Assembly (NCBI RefSeq): GCF_900453205.1
Contig: NZ_UGQU01000001.1
Span: 496,001-560,000 of the forward strand
Direction of reading: 5' to 3'
Source of the DNA: Moraxella lacunata
GTDB taxonomy: Bacteria; Pseudomonadota; Gammaproteobacteria; Pseudomonadales; Moraxellaceae
DNA: 64,000 nt
In this document: piece after piece, positions 53,907 through 63,360 of the stretch
Layout of the letters: every line of letters begins with the position of its first letter
How positions within the stretch are numbered: the stretch's first letter is position 1
Translations under genes and position numbers: made by a program
The notes under the pieces: model-generated
What the model saw: the letters and a program-made list of their open reading frames with translations, nothing else
The model's database searches: none
Told to the model about the DNA's origin: nothing

Positions 53907-55259
53907 ATGCACACCATACCCCTCAAGTCCCCAACCTCCCTACGCATTTTACACACATCCGACTGGCACATCGGCAAACGCCTGTTTAACCACACTCGAT
54001 ATGATGAATTTGAAGCCTTTTTAAACTGGTTACACAACGCCATCAGCACCCATGACGTGGACGCACTCATCGTGGCGGGCGACATCTTTGACACCGCCAC
54101 CCCCAGTAACAAAGCCCAAGAGCTCTATTATGAATTTTTGGGCAAAGTCGCCAAAAGCCCCTGCCAGCACGTCATCATCACCGCAGGCAACCACGACAGC
54201 CCCACCTTTTTGGACGCCCCCAAAGCCATTTTAAAAACACTGAACGTCCAAGTCGTCGGACAAGCCACCGCCGACATCCATGATGAAATACTATTATTAA
54301 AAGACAAACCACAAGATGACTTAAAAGACAAATCACAAGACAACCCAAAAGACGACTCAAAAATCAATTCAGACATCGTGCGTGCCATCGTCCTTGCCGT
54401 GCCTTATCTGCGTGACAAAGATGTCAGGACAGGCGGTAGTTTTGAGCTGACAGGACAGCGAGACAGCGAGACCGCCCAAGGCATTGCCAAGCATTATCAA
54501 AGCCTTGCCGACCACGCCATCGCCCTGCAAGATGAATACCAAGCAAACCCAAACCAGCCCCCCATTCCCATCATCGCCACCGGTCATCTGTTTAGTGCAG
54601 GGGCGAGCGTGTCATCGGATGATGACGGCATGCGAAAAGAGACCTTTGTCGGCACACTCGGGCAACTGCCTGCCAGTATTTTTGCTGATGACATCAACTA
54701 TGTCGCCCTAGGACACATCCACGCCCCGCAAAAGGTCGCAGGACAAGACCGCATTCGCTATTGTGGTTCGCCCATTGCCATGGGCTTTGGCGAGATTGGT
54801 AAGGACAAACAGGTCTTGATTGTTGATTTTGACCCCATCACAGCGAACACACCCCACATTCATGCCTTGACCGTACCCGTCTTTACCAAACTAGTGAGAC
54901 TACAAGGCGACACCGACAGCATTAAGCACGCCTTACGCCCCCTAATCGCCGAAAACCAAACCATCTATGCTGAGATTATCTATGATGGGCAGGCGTTAGA
55001 GCCAAATTTTGCCAAAGACATCAAAGCCTTTTTGACAGACACCAAAGTCCTACCCCTAAACATCCAAAACAACACCCAACGCAGGCACGTCCTACAAAGC
55101 ACCCATCATGGCGAGAACCTAAAACAGCTCACAACCATGGACGTGTTTGAGCGACTTTTGGACAGGCGAGCGGTGAGCGATGATGAAAAAGATGAGCTAA
55201 AAGTCGCCTATCAGCACATCATCCAAGCCATTCATGAGCAGGACGTGCAGGCGGAGTGA
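53907..55259 (+). CDS. sbcD: Exonuclease SbcCD subunit D
   Basis: The metallo-phosphoesterase half of the SbcCD (Mre11-Rad50) nuclease, which opens hairpins and trims DNA ends. Of 450 residues, the phosphoesterase motifs are HTSDWHIGKRL, IVAGDIFDTATPS, ITAGNHDSP and ATGH..ALGHIHAPQ, all complete. At about residues 130-155 there is an insertion of K/D/Q-rich, repeat-like sequence (LKDKPQDDLKDKSQDNPKDD) between conserved strands. This is low-complexity and probably a loop. The start fits the family (LRILHTSDWHIG after a short lead). sbcC follows 112 bases later. Confidence 0.94.
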   Translation: MHTIPLKSPTSLRILHTSDWHIGKRLFNHTRYDEFEAFLNWLHNAISTHDVDALIVAGDIFDTATPSNKAQELYYEFLGKVAKSPCQHVIITAGNHDSPTFLDAPKAILKTLNVQVVGQATADIHDEILLLKDKPQDDLKDKSQDNPKDDSKINSDIVRAIVLAVPYLRDKDVRTGGSFELTGQRDSETAQGIAKHYQSLADHAIALQDEYQANPNQPPIPIIATGHLFSAGASVSSDDDGMRKETFVGTLGQLPASIFADDINYVALGHIHAPQKVAGQDRIRYCGSPIAMGFGEIGKDKQVLIVDFDPITANTPHIHALTVPVFTKLVRLQGDTDSIKHALRPLIAENQTIYAEIIYDGQALEPNFAKDIKAFLTDTKVLPLNIQNNTQRRHVLQSTHHGENLKQLTTMDVFERLLDRRAVSDDEKDELKVAYQHIIQAIHEQDVQAE

Positions 55260-55371
55260 CGGCGTATGGCTTGGCTGTTATCTTACTTATTTTTATCCGA
55301 CTGATTTTTTACTCAATTTATTTTAAAGCCATTTTACCAATTTATTTTGCCATTTATTTATCCAAAACATC

Positions 55372-58300
55372 ATGAAAATACTTTCTTTATCATTTAGCAA
55401 TCTTAACTCTTTAAAAGGCAACTGGTACATTGATTTTACCGATGACGCCTTTGTCAATGACGGACTGTTTGCCATCACAGGGCAGACAGGGGCAGGCAAG
55501 ACTACGATACTAGACGCCATCTGCCTTGCCATCTATGGACAGACGCCAAGGATTAGCACCATCAGCAACACCCAAAACGAACTCATGAGCGTGGATAGGG
55601 GCGACTGCCACAGCGAAGTGGTGCTACTCATGAATGAGAGTACAGGCGATAAGCTCTATCGGTTCAGCTTTGAACAACGGCGAGCAAACAAAAAGCCCGA
55701 CGGCAAATTACAACCCATCAAACGCCAAATCAGCCTACTGACCGACCCATCTGATGAAGGAGTTATCATCGAGACCAAGCCGAGCGTGTGCGACAAAAAA
55801 GCCATAGAAATCATGCACATGAACTTTGAGCAGTTTACCCGTTCGGTCATGCTTGCCCAAGGCAATTTTTCCGCCTTTTTAAAAGCCGAAGCCAACGAAA
55901 AGGGCGAAATCCTAGAACAAATCACTGGCACGCACATCTACGCCAAAATCAGCCAAAAAGCCTTTGACGTGCATAAGCAAAAAAAGGAAGATCTACACCA
56001 ATTAGAGCAAAAAGTAGGCGACATCGATGTCATGGATGATGAACATTTTTCTGCCTTGGAGCGGCGTATCAGCGATGATGACGCCCGTCTTCGTGACACC
56101 CAAACAAGCCTGCAACACCTAGATACTATCATCGGCTGGCACCAAGACCAAACCCAAGCCCAAGCCCACATCGCCAAGCACCAAGCGGACATTGTGACCG
56201 CCCAGACAGACATCCAAGCCTTTGACAAGTCGGCGATTCGCTTACGCCTTGCTAATCTGGCTCATGAGCTATCGCCCATCTACCAAGAACTCACGCGTGA
56301 GTACCACACGCTAACTCACACCCACACCGCCCTTACCGAACTCCAAAACGCCCTGCCCGAGCTGGTACAAGAACAGCAAACCCGACAAGCACAAAAGGAC
56401 AGCCATCATGGAGCCCTAACCGCCCACAAAGCCCAGTATGAACAAGCCCTGCCCCTGTTCAAACAAGTGCGAACGCTAGATAACATCATCGCTCAGGACA
56501 AATCGGCAATCGACAAAATCAGCCACGCCATCACGAACGAGCAGACGATGATAGCTAATGCCAAGCAGGCGATATCAGAACTAAACAGTCAGCAGGATGA
56601 GCACCAAGCCGCACTACACGCCATCAATGACCGCCATGAGCACATGGCACATTATCCCGACATCAAGCAAGATGTGGGCATGCTGTCGGGTCATGAACGT
56701 GAGCTTAGCACTGCTTTGGCACAGCTTCGTCAGCACACCCAAAAACTGCACGCCCAAACCGCTGAGCTAAACCAAAAAACCCAACAAATCAATGATAAAC
56801 GAGATGAACTGCGAACCCAAAAAGAGCGGTTAGCCCAAATCGAACATAACCATCAAGCCCTTATCGGACAAATCAGCGAGCTGTTACAAACATCGCTCAT
56901 GTTATCTGATATTGATAATGACAAATTGGCGTATTATGGCACGCATTTTCAAGATAAGATTCATCACATCAAAGAGCTGTCGCATTTGACTTATGCCCTT
57001 AGCCAACATGCAGAGAGCCACAGACAGTTCAATGGACAACTTCATGAACTAAGCACTCGCCTGCATGACAATGCCGAGCAAGAGCAAACCGCCCTGTCTG
57101 CCATTTCTGCCCTAAACGAGCAAATCATCCAAGAGCAAAACACCCTAACTGCCCTACAACAGCATTATGACACCCAACAACAGCTCATCGCCCTAAAAGA
57201 ACATCACGCCAAACTGACCGATAATGAACCCTGTCCGCTGTGTGGTTCATTAACGCACCCGTACGCCCTTAACAACCCCTTTATCCATGATATTGATGAT
57301 GGCACCAAAACCGCCATCACCCACACCACCCAAAAAATAGAAACACATAAAGAAAATCTGCAAGCTCACAAAGAAACACTTGCCAATATCACCAGTGCAA
57401 AAGTGTATTATGGCGAGCAACGACAAACATTAACGGCACAAAAAAATGAAATCATCACAAATATAAACCGTGATTATCAAACCATCATCGCACAAGAGAT
57501 AATAAAAAACGTCCACCATGAATTACCCATGGCATTAGATGACAATTCGCCCAAGATAAAAGAAGTCATTAATACATTAAATGACGTCATTCAGCAGGCA
57601 TTAGCCCATTTAACTGGCAGTTATGATAACTATCATACATTACAGCACGCTTTTACCCAAAAAAACCAAGAGCTAAATAACTTACGCCAAAATCTTGACG
57701 TCATCACCCAAGACGGTAAAGCCCTAAAAAATCACATCGAAATCATCACAGAACAAACACAAGACACCAAATCCGCCATCGCTGATTATGAACAAAGCAT
57801 TCATGAGCTTATCCATGCCATCACTGCCAAATTAGGGCGATATCAAAAAAGCATGTATATAAACATGGATAATGTTATTAATGATATTTCAACCGATAAT
57901 AATGACAGCCACACATCATTATTAGCAAATATTCATCAGCATATTGGCGAGCTAACCCAAATCAGCCAAGACCATGACAATTACCACGCCCAAAAACAGC
58001 AATTAGAATCCGAGCTAAGCCACATTCAAATTCATCTGACCAATCAAACCAAACAATTAAATGACCATCAAGAAAAACTGCATGAATTAGAGCAAGAAAA
58101 AATATCCCTAACCCAGCACCACGACAGCCACACATCAGAGCGTGAAGCACTGTTTGGCACAGATAATGTCGATGACAAAGAAGCCATGCTACGCCAAGCG
58201 ATAGATAAGAGCGAGCGGGCGTTTCATGACAGCCAAGAGAGCCATCAAAAGTCCCAGCAAGCCTTATTAAGCCTAAATGAAAAAATCAGCCATCATCAAA

Positions 58301-59301
58301 GCCACATTGCCACGCTTGATAAGCACATTGATGACTTACAGCATAAGTTTAATGAGTCGCTAACAGACAAAGGTTTTAAAGATGCCGATGAATTTTTATC
58401 GGCATGCATGGATAATGATGAACGCTTAGCATTAGAGAAAACCGAGCAAAACTTGCATTATGCCTTAAAACAAGCCCGTGATAATCTTAATTATTGGGAG
58501 CATAAGCTAGATGACATCATGACTGCCAAACCTGATGATAAAGTTTTGGCGGATATTTTAAAAGACATGGAGAAACAACATGAATCCAATACAACAAATG
58601 ACAAATCGAAAAATATGACATTGGATGGATTAAAACAATATAAAGAGCAATTACAAAGCCGTCATTATGAACAGCTGACCGCCTTTGGTGAGCAAAAACA
58701 GCTATTTATAAATGCCAAGGACAACAGAGAAAAGCACGGCTCTTTGATGAATTTAATCAGTCAAAAACAGCAGGATTTGGTCGTATGGGCAAAGCTCGAT
58801 GAGCTCATTGGTTCCAAAGAGGGCATTAAATACCGCAACTTCGTCCAAGGGCTGACCTTGGAGCTTATGCTCCATCACGCCAATGATGTCCTTAGCAAAA
58901 TGGACAGTCGCTATGTCCTAACTCATGGCGATGATAAGATCAACAAAAGCCTATTAGAGATAAATGTCATCGACACCGCCCAAGGCAGTGAGATTCGTAG
59001 CACCAAAAACCTCTCGGGGGGCGAGAGCTTTATTGTGTCATTGGCACTGGCAATGGGCTTATCACAAATGAGCAGTGAGAATGTCAGTATTAACTCATTG
59101 TTTTTGGATGAAGGCTTTGGCACATTAGATGATGAGATATTGGACATTGCGTTATCGGTATTATCATCATTAAAAGACACAGGCAAGATGATAGGCATTA
59201 TCTCACACGTCCAATCATTAAAAGAACGCATTCCCACCCAAATCCACGTCAAAAAAATCGCTAATGGCGAAAGCAGGTTATTAGGTTCGGGCGTGAGTTA
59301 G
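55372..59301 (+). CDS. sbcC: Exonuclease SbcCD subunit C (Rad50-like ATPase)
   Basis: The SMC-like partner of SbcD. Of 1309 residues, Walker A is GQTGAGKTTILDA (about residues 38-50). Long coiled coils rich in Q, H and E run up to the zinc hook CPLCG (about residue 622), then back. The C-terminal head has the signature NLSGGESFIVSLALAMGLSQ and Walker B SLFLDEGFGTLDDE. It is larger than the E. coli protein (1048 aa) because the coils are longer. The gene is intact and follows sbcD directly. Confidence 0.95.
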   Translation: MKILSLSFSNLNSLKGNWYIDFTDDAFVNDGLFAITGQTGAGKTTILDAICLAIYGQTPRISTISNTQNELMSVDRGDCHSEVVLLMNESTGDKLYRFSFEQRRANKKPDGKLQPIKRQISLLTDPSDEGVIIETKPSVCDKKAIEIMHMNFEQFTRSVMLAQGNFSAFLKAEANEKGEILEQITGTHIYAKISQKAFDVHKQKKEDLHQLEQKVGDIDVMDDEHFSALERRISDDDARLRDTQTSLQHLDTIIGWHQDQTQAQAHIAKHQADIVTAQTDIQAFDKSAIRLRLANLAHELSPIYQELTREYHTLTHTHTALTELQNALPELVQEQQTRQAQKDSHHGALTAHKAQYEQALPLFKQVRTLDNIIAQDKSAIDKISHAITNEQTMIANAKQAISELNSQQDEHQAALHAINDRHEHMAHYPDIKQDVGMLSGHERELSTALAQLRQHTQKLHAQTAELNQKTQQINDKRDELRTQKERLAQIEHNHQALIGQISELLQTSLMLSDIDNDKLAYYGTHFQDKIHHIKELSHLTYALSQHAESHRQFNGQLHELSTRLHDNAEQEQTALSAISALNEQIIQEQNTLTALQQHYDTQQQLIALKEHHAKLTDNEPCPLCGSLTHPYALNNPFIHDIDDGTKTAITHTTQKIETHKENLQAHKETLANITSAKVYYGEQRQTLTAQKNEIITNINRDYQTIIAQEIIKNVHHELPMALDDNSPKIKEVINTLNDVIQQALAHLTGSYDNYHTLQHAFTQKNQELNNLRQNLDVITQDGKALKNHIEIITEQTQDTKSAIADYEQSIHELIHAITAKLGRYQKSMYINMDNVINDISTDNNDSHTSLLANIHQHIGELTQISQDHDNYHAQKQQLESELSHIQIHLTNQTKQLNDHQEKLHELEQEKISLTQHHDSHTSEREALFGTDNVDDKEAMLRQAIDKSERAFHDSQESHQKSQQALLSLNEKISHHQSHIATLDKHIDDLQHKFNESLTDKGFKDADEFLSACMDNDERLALEKTEQNLHYALKQARDNLNYWEHKLDDIMTAKPDDKVLADILKDMEKQHESNTTNDKSKNMTLDGLKQYKEQLQSRHYEQLTAFGEQKQLFINAKDNREKHGSLMNLISQKQQDLVVWAKLDELIGSKEGIKYRNFVQGLTLELMLHHANDVLSKMDSRYVLTHGDDKINKSLLEINVIDTAQGSEIRSTKNLSGGESFIVSLALAMGLSQMSSENVSINSLFLDEGFGTLDDEILDIALSVLSSLKDTGKMIGIISHVQSLKERIPTQIHVKKIANGESRLLGSGVS

Positions 59302-59351
59302 ATTTGGTATGATTTGATAAATGATTTTAATTATTTTAAAAATTAATCGGT

Positions 59352-59400
59352 AAAGGTAAATTTCTTTGATAAAAATTTTAATTCAAAGAAATTCATCCTT
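59352..59400. other. Imperfect long inverted repeat between sbcC and ppk2
   Basis: Perfect 11-bp arms AATTTCTTTGA (59359-59369) and TCAAAGAAATT (59383-59393) are extended outward by AAAGG and CCTTT with small gaps. No T run follows. The rest of the 258-bp gap is A/T-rich and without features. Confidence 0.45.
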
Positions 59401-59559
59401 TGTCTTAACGAACTATTTTAAAATTATGATTAATTGATAATCACCATTTTTAAAATAAACCCATCATAAAAAGTCAAAAACAAATGGGCGTATTATATTG
59501 CCAAAATATTACCGCTATGTTAATATAAAACAAATCCACATTTTTATCAAGGAGTCCGC

Positions 59560-60594
59560 ATGGCAACCGCCCCAAAAAAGCAGTCCGCTACCAAATTTCG
59601 TGACGAATTCTCTGACACTCTCTCTCGCCTAGAAGAGTTGGTTGAACACGCCAGTGCTGATGATTTGACCCAAATTGGGGTTCGCTTGGCAGAGTACTTG
59701 CCTACCACCAACGTCGCCTATCAGCTTGGCAATGAGATTGCCACCAGCAAATCCAAAGACACCGAGCTTGCGCCCAACTGGCGTGAAGGCGGTTATCCTT
59801 ATAAACACCGCATGAGCCGTAAAAACTACGAAGCCCAAAAGTACAAATTACAAATTGAACTTCTAAAACTACAACGCCACGTTAAAGAAACAGGACAAAA
59901 AATTGTCATCCTTTTTGAAGGGCGTGACGCCGCTGGTAAAGGCGGTACCATCAAACGCTTTATGGAACACCTAAACCCCCGTGGTGCTAGGGTTGTCGCC
60001 CTAGAAAAGCCGACCGAGACCGAACGTGGGCAATGGTATTTTCAGCGTTATGTGCAGACCCTACCCACCGCAGGCGAGATAGTGCTGTATGACCGTTCGT
60101 GGTACAACCGTGCTGTGGTCGAGCGTGTCATGGGCTTTTGCAGTGATGATGAATATCACACCTTTATGGAGCAAGTGCCTGCCTTTGAAAAACACCTGAC
60201 CCAGTCGGGCATTACGCTCATCAAGTTTTGGTTCTCGGTCAGCCGTGAAGAGCAAAAAGTGCGTTTCTCTCGCCGTGAGCATGACCCGCTAAAACAGTGG
60301 AAACTCTCGCCTGTGGACAAAGCGTCCCTTGACAAATGGGACGACTACACCATCGCCAAAGAAGCGATGTTCTTTGAGACCGACACGAGCGAATCGCCAT
60401 GGATTGTCATCAAATCCGACTGTAAAAAGCGTGCCAGACTCAACGCCATGCGTTATGTCCTAAACAAGCTGGACTATGCCGACAAGGACGACTCACAGAT
60501 TGGCAACATTGACCCGCTCATCGTGGGGCGTGCAGGGGCGTTGTACGAGACTGACGAGCATAAGGATGTAAGCAAGCGACCCACCAAAAAATAA
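59560..60594 (+). CDS. ppk2: Polyphosphate kinase 2
   Basis: PPK2 transfers phosphate between polyphosphate and nucleotides, typically forming GTP or ATP from GDP or ADP. Of 344 residues, the first 85 form a variable helical N terminus. Then YKHRMSRKNYEAQKYKLQIELLKLQ, the Walker A FEGRDAAGKGGTIKRF, LEKPTETERGQWYFQRY, the Walker B YDRSWYNRAVVERVMGFC and the lid DPLKQWKLSPVD follow, all classic for this family. It has a GGAGT site 7 bases before the ATG. It stands alone. Confidence 0.95.
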   Translation: MATAPKKQSATKFRDEFSDTLSRLEELVEHASADDLTQIGVRLAEYLPTTNVAYQLGNEIATSKSKDTELAPNWREGGYPYKHRMSRKNYEAQKYKLQIELLKLQRHVKETGQKIVILFEGRDAAGKGGTIKRFMEHLNPRGARVVALEKPTETERGQWYFQRYVQTLPTAGEIVLYDRSWYNRAVVERVMGFCSDDEYHTFMEQVPAFEKHLTQSGITLIKFWFSVSREEQKVRFSRREHDPLKQWKLSPVDKASLDKWDDYTIAKEAMFFETDTSESPWIVIKSDCKKRARLNAMRYVLNKLDYADKDDSQIGNIDPLIVGRAGALYETDEHKDVSKRPTKK

Positions 60595-60720
60595 GCTCCA
60601 CACCAAGCCATCTGCCCCACTTATCAGACTTATCAATCCATCCATCAGGGGCAGGCGGTTTTTGGGTGATGCCATCGGCAAATCTAATATCATAAAATCC
60701 TACCCCAAACACACTGCACC

Positions 60721-61392
60721 ATGCCCCTACTCACCGCCACCGCTCTATCCTACCACACCCCAGACCGTACCTTGCTTGACAACGTGTCTTTTGCCTTACA
60801 TCATGGGCAAAAAGTCGCTCTGGTCGGTCGCTCTGGCTCTGGTAAATCGGTGTTATTACAAGCCCTAGCCGATTTGTTGGCTTTGGATAGTGCTATTACT
60901 AATAGGATTATGTTAAATAAAAATGGGAAACTAACACCCCTTAGCCAAATCCCTCCACTCTATTACCGCTCTGCCGTTGCCCTATTTCATCAAACGCCTA
61001 GCCTATCGGACGGCACGGTGCTTGACAATCTAACCGCCCCCTTTGGTTTTAAATACCACCAAAACAAAAAAATTGATAAAAGTTGGCATTTACAAAAACT
61101 TGCCACACTTGGCAAACATGACAATTTTATCAACCAATCAATCCACGAGCTATCAGGGGGCGAACGCCAAATCGTGAGTTTTTTGCGGACGTTGCAATTT
61201 AACCCAACGATTGCCCTATTTGATGAAACCACGTCCGCCCTTGATGATGAAACGGCACATTTGCTCATGAGGCTCGTGCTAGATTGGCATGATGATACCA
61301 AAGCCTTGATTTGGGTTACGCACACGCCAAGCGAACAACAGGCGTTGGAGGCGGATTTGTGGCGTATGGATAATGGTGTTTTGACGATATGA
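60721..61392 (+). CDS. fetA: ABC transporter ATP-binding protein, FetA-like (iron export)
   Basis: A 223-residue ABC ATPase. Walker A is GRSGSGKSVLLQ, the Q-loop is ALFHQTPSL, the signature is ELSGGERQIVSFLR and Walker B is IALFDETTSALDDE, with the H-loop VTHTPS. It is short, as expected for the FetA/YbbL class. The next gene encodes a FetB-type permease, and that pairing supports the assignment. In E. coli FetAB exports iron and eases oxidative stress. The 95-bp gap to fetB contains a palindromic repeat. Confidence 0.87.
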   Translation: MPLLTATALSYHTPDRTLLDNVSFALHHGQKVALVGRSGSGKSVLLQALADLLALDSAITNRIMLNKNGKLTPLSQIPPLYYRSAVALFHQTPSLSDGTVLDNLTAPFGFKYHQNKKIDKSWHLQKLATLGKHDNFINQSIHELSGGERQIVSFLRTLQFNPTIALFDETTSALDDETAHLLMRLVLDWHDDTKALIWVTHTPSEQQALEADLWRMDNGVLTI

Positions 61393-61425
61393 TATTAACA
61401 ATAAAAAGATTTTTAAACCCACATA

Positions 61426-61450
61426 GGGCGAATTGCAATTCACCCCTACA
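61426..61450. repeat. Short palindrome between fetA and fetB
   Basis: GGGCGAATTGCAATTCACCC followed by CCTACA; one arm base differs from the perfect copy at 35928-35947. It splits the fetA and fetB genes, which are often close in other bacteria. Confidence 0.7.
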
Positions 61451-61495
61451 CCTAAACACCATAAAATATCAATTTAAATCAATAACTTGTTCATT

Positions 61496-62272
61496 ATGGC
61501 AATCACACTCACCCTAACCGACATCGCCTTAGCCAGCACCTTACTACTTATCACGATAGGCGTGTCGACATACCTGCGACTTGGCTTGACAAGCACACTC
61601 ATCATGGCAGGGGTGCGGACGGTCGTGCAGTTGTCCATGATTGGGCTGATTTTGGCGTGGGTGTTTGCTCGTGAGAGTGCATGGCAGGTGCTTGCGATTT
61701 TAACCATAATGACACTCATCGCCAGTGTCTCGGCAAAAGGTCGGGTCAAACGCCCCTACAAGGGCTTACTGTCTGATAGTATCATCTCGCTGTCGATTGC
61801 CACGGGTGTGGTTACGCTGATTGCCATGACGCTCATTTTAAAGGTGTCGCCTTGGTATCGCCCCCAGTACATCATACCGATTTTGGGGCTGATTTTGGGC
61901 AATTCTCTGACCGCCATATCCTTGACGACCAACGAACTTGTAAACGCCATGCACGACAAGCAAGCCCTTATCAAATCTCGCCTATCGCTGTCGGCTACCC
62001 CCTTTGAAGCGGTGCATGAGCTTGTCAAATCGGCGGTGCTAAATGGCCTAACCCCAACCGTAAACTCCATGCTCGTGGTCGGACTGGTGAGCCTACCAGG
62101 CATGATGACAGGGCAAATACTGGCAGGGGCTGACCCCACACAGGCGGTACGCTATCAGATTGTTACCATGTTTTTTATCTGTGCGGGCAGTACGCTGGCG
62201 TGTACGCTGTCGGCGGTGCTGGTGGTTCGGCGGTTTTTTGATGAGCGTGGGCGGTTTGTAATCACAGGGTAG
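61496..62272 (+). CDS. fetB: ABC transporter permease, FetB-like (UPF0014)
   Basis: A 258-residue membrane protein with about seven spans. It carries the UPF0014 pattern: LGLTSTLIMAGVRTVVQLSMIG near the start, then YIIPILGLILGNSLTAISLTTNELV, SLSATPFEAVHELVKSAVLNGLTPTVNSM and VVGLVSLPGMMTGQILAGADPTQAVRYQI, the family's best-conserved stretch. It exports iron with FetA. ATG 61496 is preferred over a TTG at 61487. No strong ribosome site is visible at either. Confidence 0.9.
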   Translation: MAITLTLTDIALASTLLLITIGVSTYLRLGLTSTLIMAGVRTVVQLSMIGLILAWVFARESAWQVLAILTIMTLIASVSAKGRVKRPYKGLLSDSIISLSIATGVVTLIAMTLILKVSPWYRPQYIIPILGLILGNSLTAISLTTNELVNAMHDKQALIKSRLSLSATPFEAVHELVKSAVLNGLTPTVNSMLVVGLVSLPGMMTGQILAGADPTQAVRYQIVTMFFICAGSTLACTLSAVLVVRRFFDERGRFVITG

Positions 62273-62294
62273 CTTACATAAGATTATTATCACC

Positions 62295-62323
62295 AAAACC
62301 ACCAAGCAAGGTGGTTTTATTTT
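62295..62323 (+). terminator. Terminator of fetB
   Basis: A 9-bp stem (AAAACCACC against GGTGGTTTT) with a 6-base loop and T run, 23 bases after the fetB stop. Confidence 0.85.
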
Positions 62324-62366
62324 TGGGTGTTTTATGTTAAATTAAGACTTTTATCACACATCTGAC

Positions 62367-63269
62367 ATGAATCTACCTAATGAACTACTGACCCTTGGCA
62401 CAAGTTTTTTGCAAAAAGCCAATCAATTTTTAAGCGAACGCACCACCCAATCCATCCATCTAGACCCTGATATTCTCGCCTATCGCTGGGTTGGCGGTCA
62501 GCGTGGCACACTCGCTCCTATTGATGTCCACCTTGGCATCACTTTGGATGATTTGCACGGCATTGACACCCAAAAAGACAAAATCATTCAAAATACCCGC
62601 CAATTTTTGGCAAACTTGCCTGCCAACCACGTTCTCATGACTGGTACTCGTGGGGCAGGCAAATCAAGCCTTGTACGTGCCTTACTTCACGCCCATCATC
62701 AAGACGGTCTGCGAGTGATAGAAGTTGCCCGAGATGATTTGCAAATGCTTGATAAAATCCGCCACGCCATCAAGGCAAGCGACAGCTACTGCCGTTATAT
62801 CATCTACTGTGATGATTTGGCATTTAATGGGTATGATGAAAATTACCGCACCCTAAAAAGCGTGCTGGATGGGGCGTTAGACAGCGAACAAGACCGTCTG
62901 CTCATCTATGCCACCAGTAACCGCCGTCATCTGTTGCCACAGCTCATGAAGGACAACGTCAGCATTTATAATGGTCAAACCGATGAAGTCAATCCCTATG
63001 AGACCATTGATGAGACCGTCTCGCTCTCAGACCGCTTTGGGCTGTGGATATCGTTCTCGCCCATGAATCAAGAGACGTATTTGGACATCGTGGCGTATTA
63101 TTTGGCACGGGCGGACATGGCATTTGATGAGATAGTGCGCAGCGAAGCCCTAAAATGGGCAAGCACTCGAGGCGGTCGCTCAGGACGGGTGGCATATCAG
63201 TTTAGTCGGCACTGGATAGGGTCAAGGCTGTTAGAGCGTGGCTCTGTGGATGGTGTTACCCATAAATAA
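62367..63269 (+). CDS. DUF815 family AAA+ ATPase
   Basis: A 300-residue protein of the DUF815 ATPase family: YRWVGGQRGTLAPIDVHLGITLDDLHGIDTQKDKI at the start, Walker A LMTGTRGAGKSSLVRALL, Walker B YIIYCDDLAF, the sensor region LIYATSNRRHLLP, and DETVSLSDRFGLWISFSPMNQETYL near the end. The family's biological role is not firmly known. The gene is intact and stands alone between two terminators. Confidence 0.9.
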   Translation: MNLPNELLTLGTSFLQKANQFLSERTTQSIHLDPDILAYRWVGGQRGTLAPIDVHLGITLDDLHGIDTQKDKIIQNTRQFLANLPANHVLMTGTRGAGKSSLVRALLHAHHQDGLRVIEVARDDLQMLDKIRHAIKASDSYCRYIIYCDDLAFNGYDENYRTLKSVLDGALDSEQDRLLIYATSNRRHLLPQLMKDNVSIYNGQTDEVNPYETIDETVSLSDRFGLWISFSPMNQETYLDIVAYYLARADMAFDEIVRSEALKWASTRGGRSGRVAYQFSRHWIGSRLLERGSVDGVTHK

Positions 63270-63328
63270 TATCTTGGGTGGATGTTAAAAATGGGGTAAA
63301 TTATAATGCCTGCCAAAAAAACCAAAAT

Positions 63329-63354
63329 AAAAAGGCGTATCATCACGCCTTTTT
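63329..63354. terminator. Bidirectional terminator between convergent genes
   Basis: A perfect 10-bp stem (AAAAAGGCGT against ACGCCTTTTT) with a 6-base loop. It serves the DUF815 gene and the minus-strand gene that ends at 63361. Confidence 0.9.
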
Positions 63355-63360
63355 AACTCA

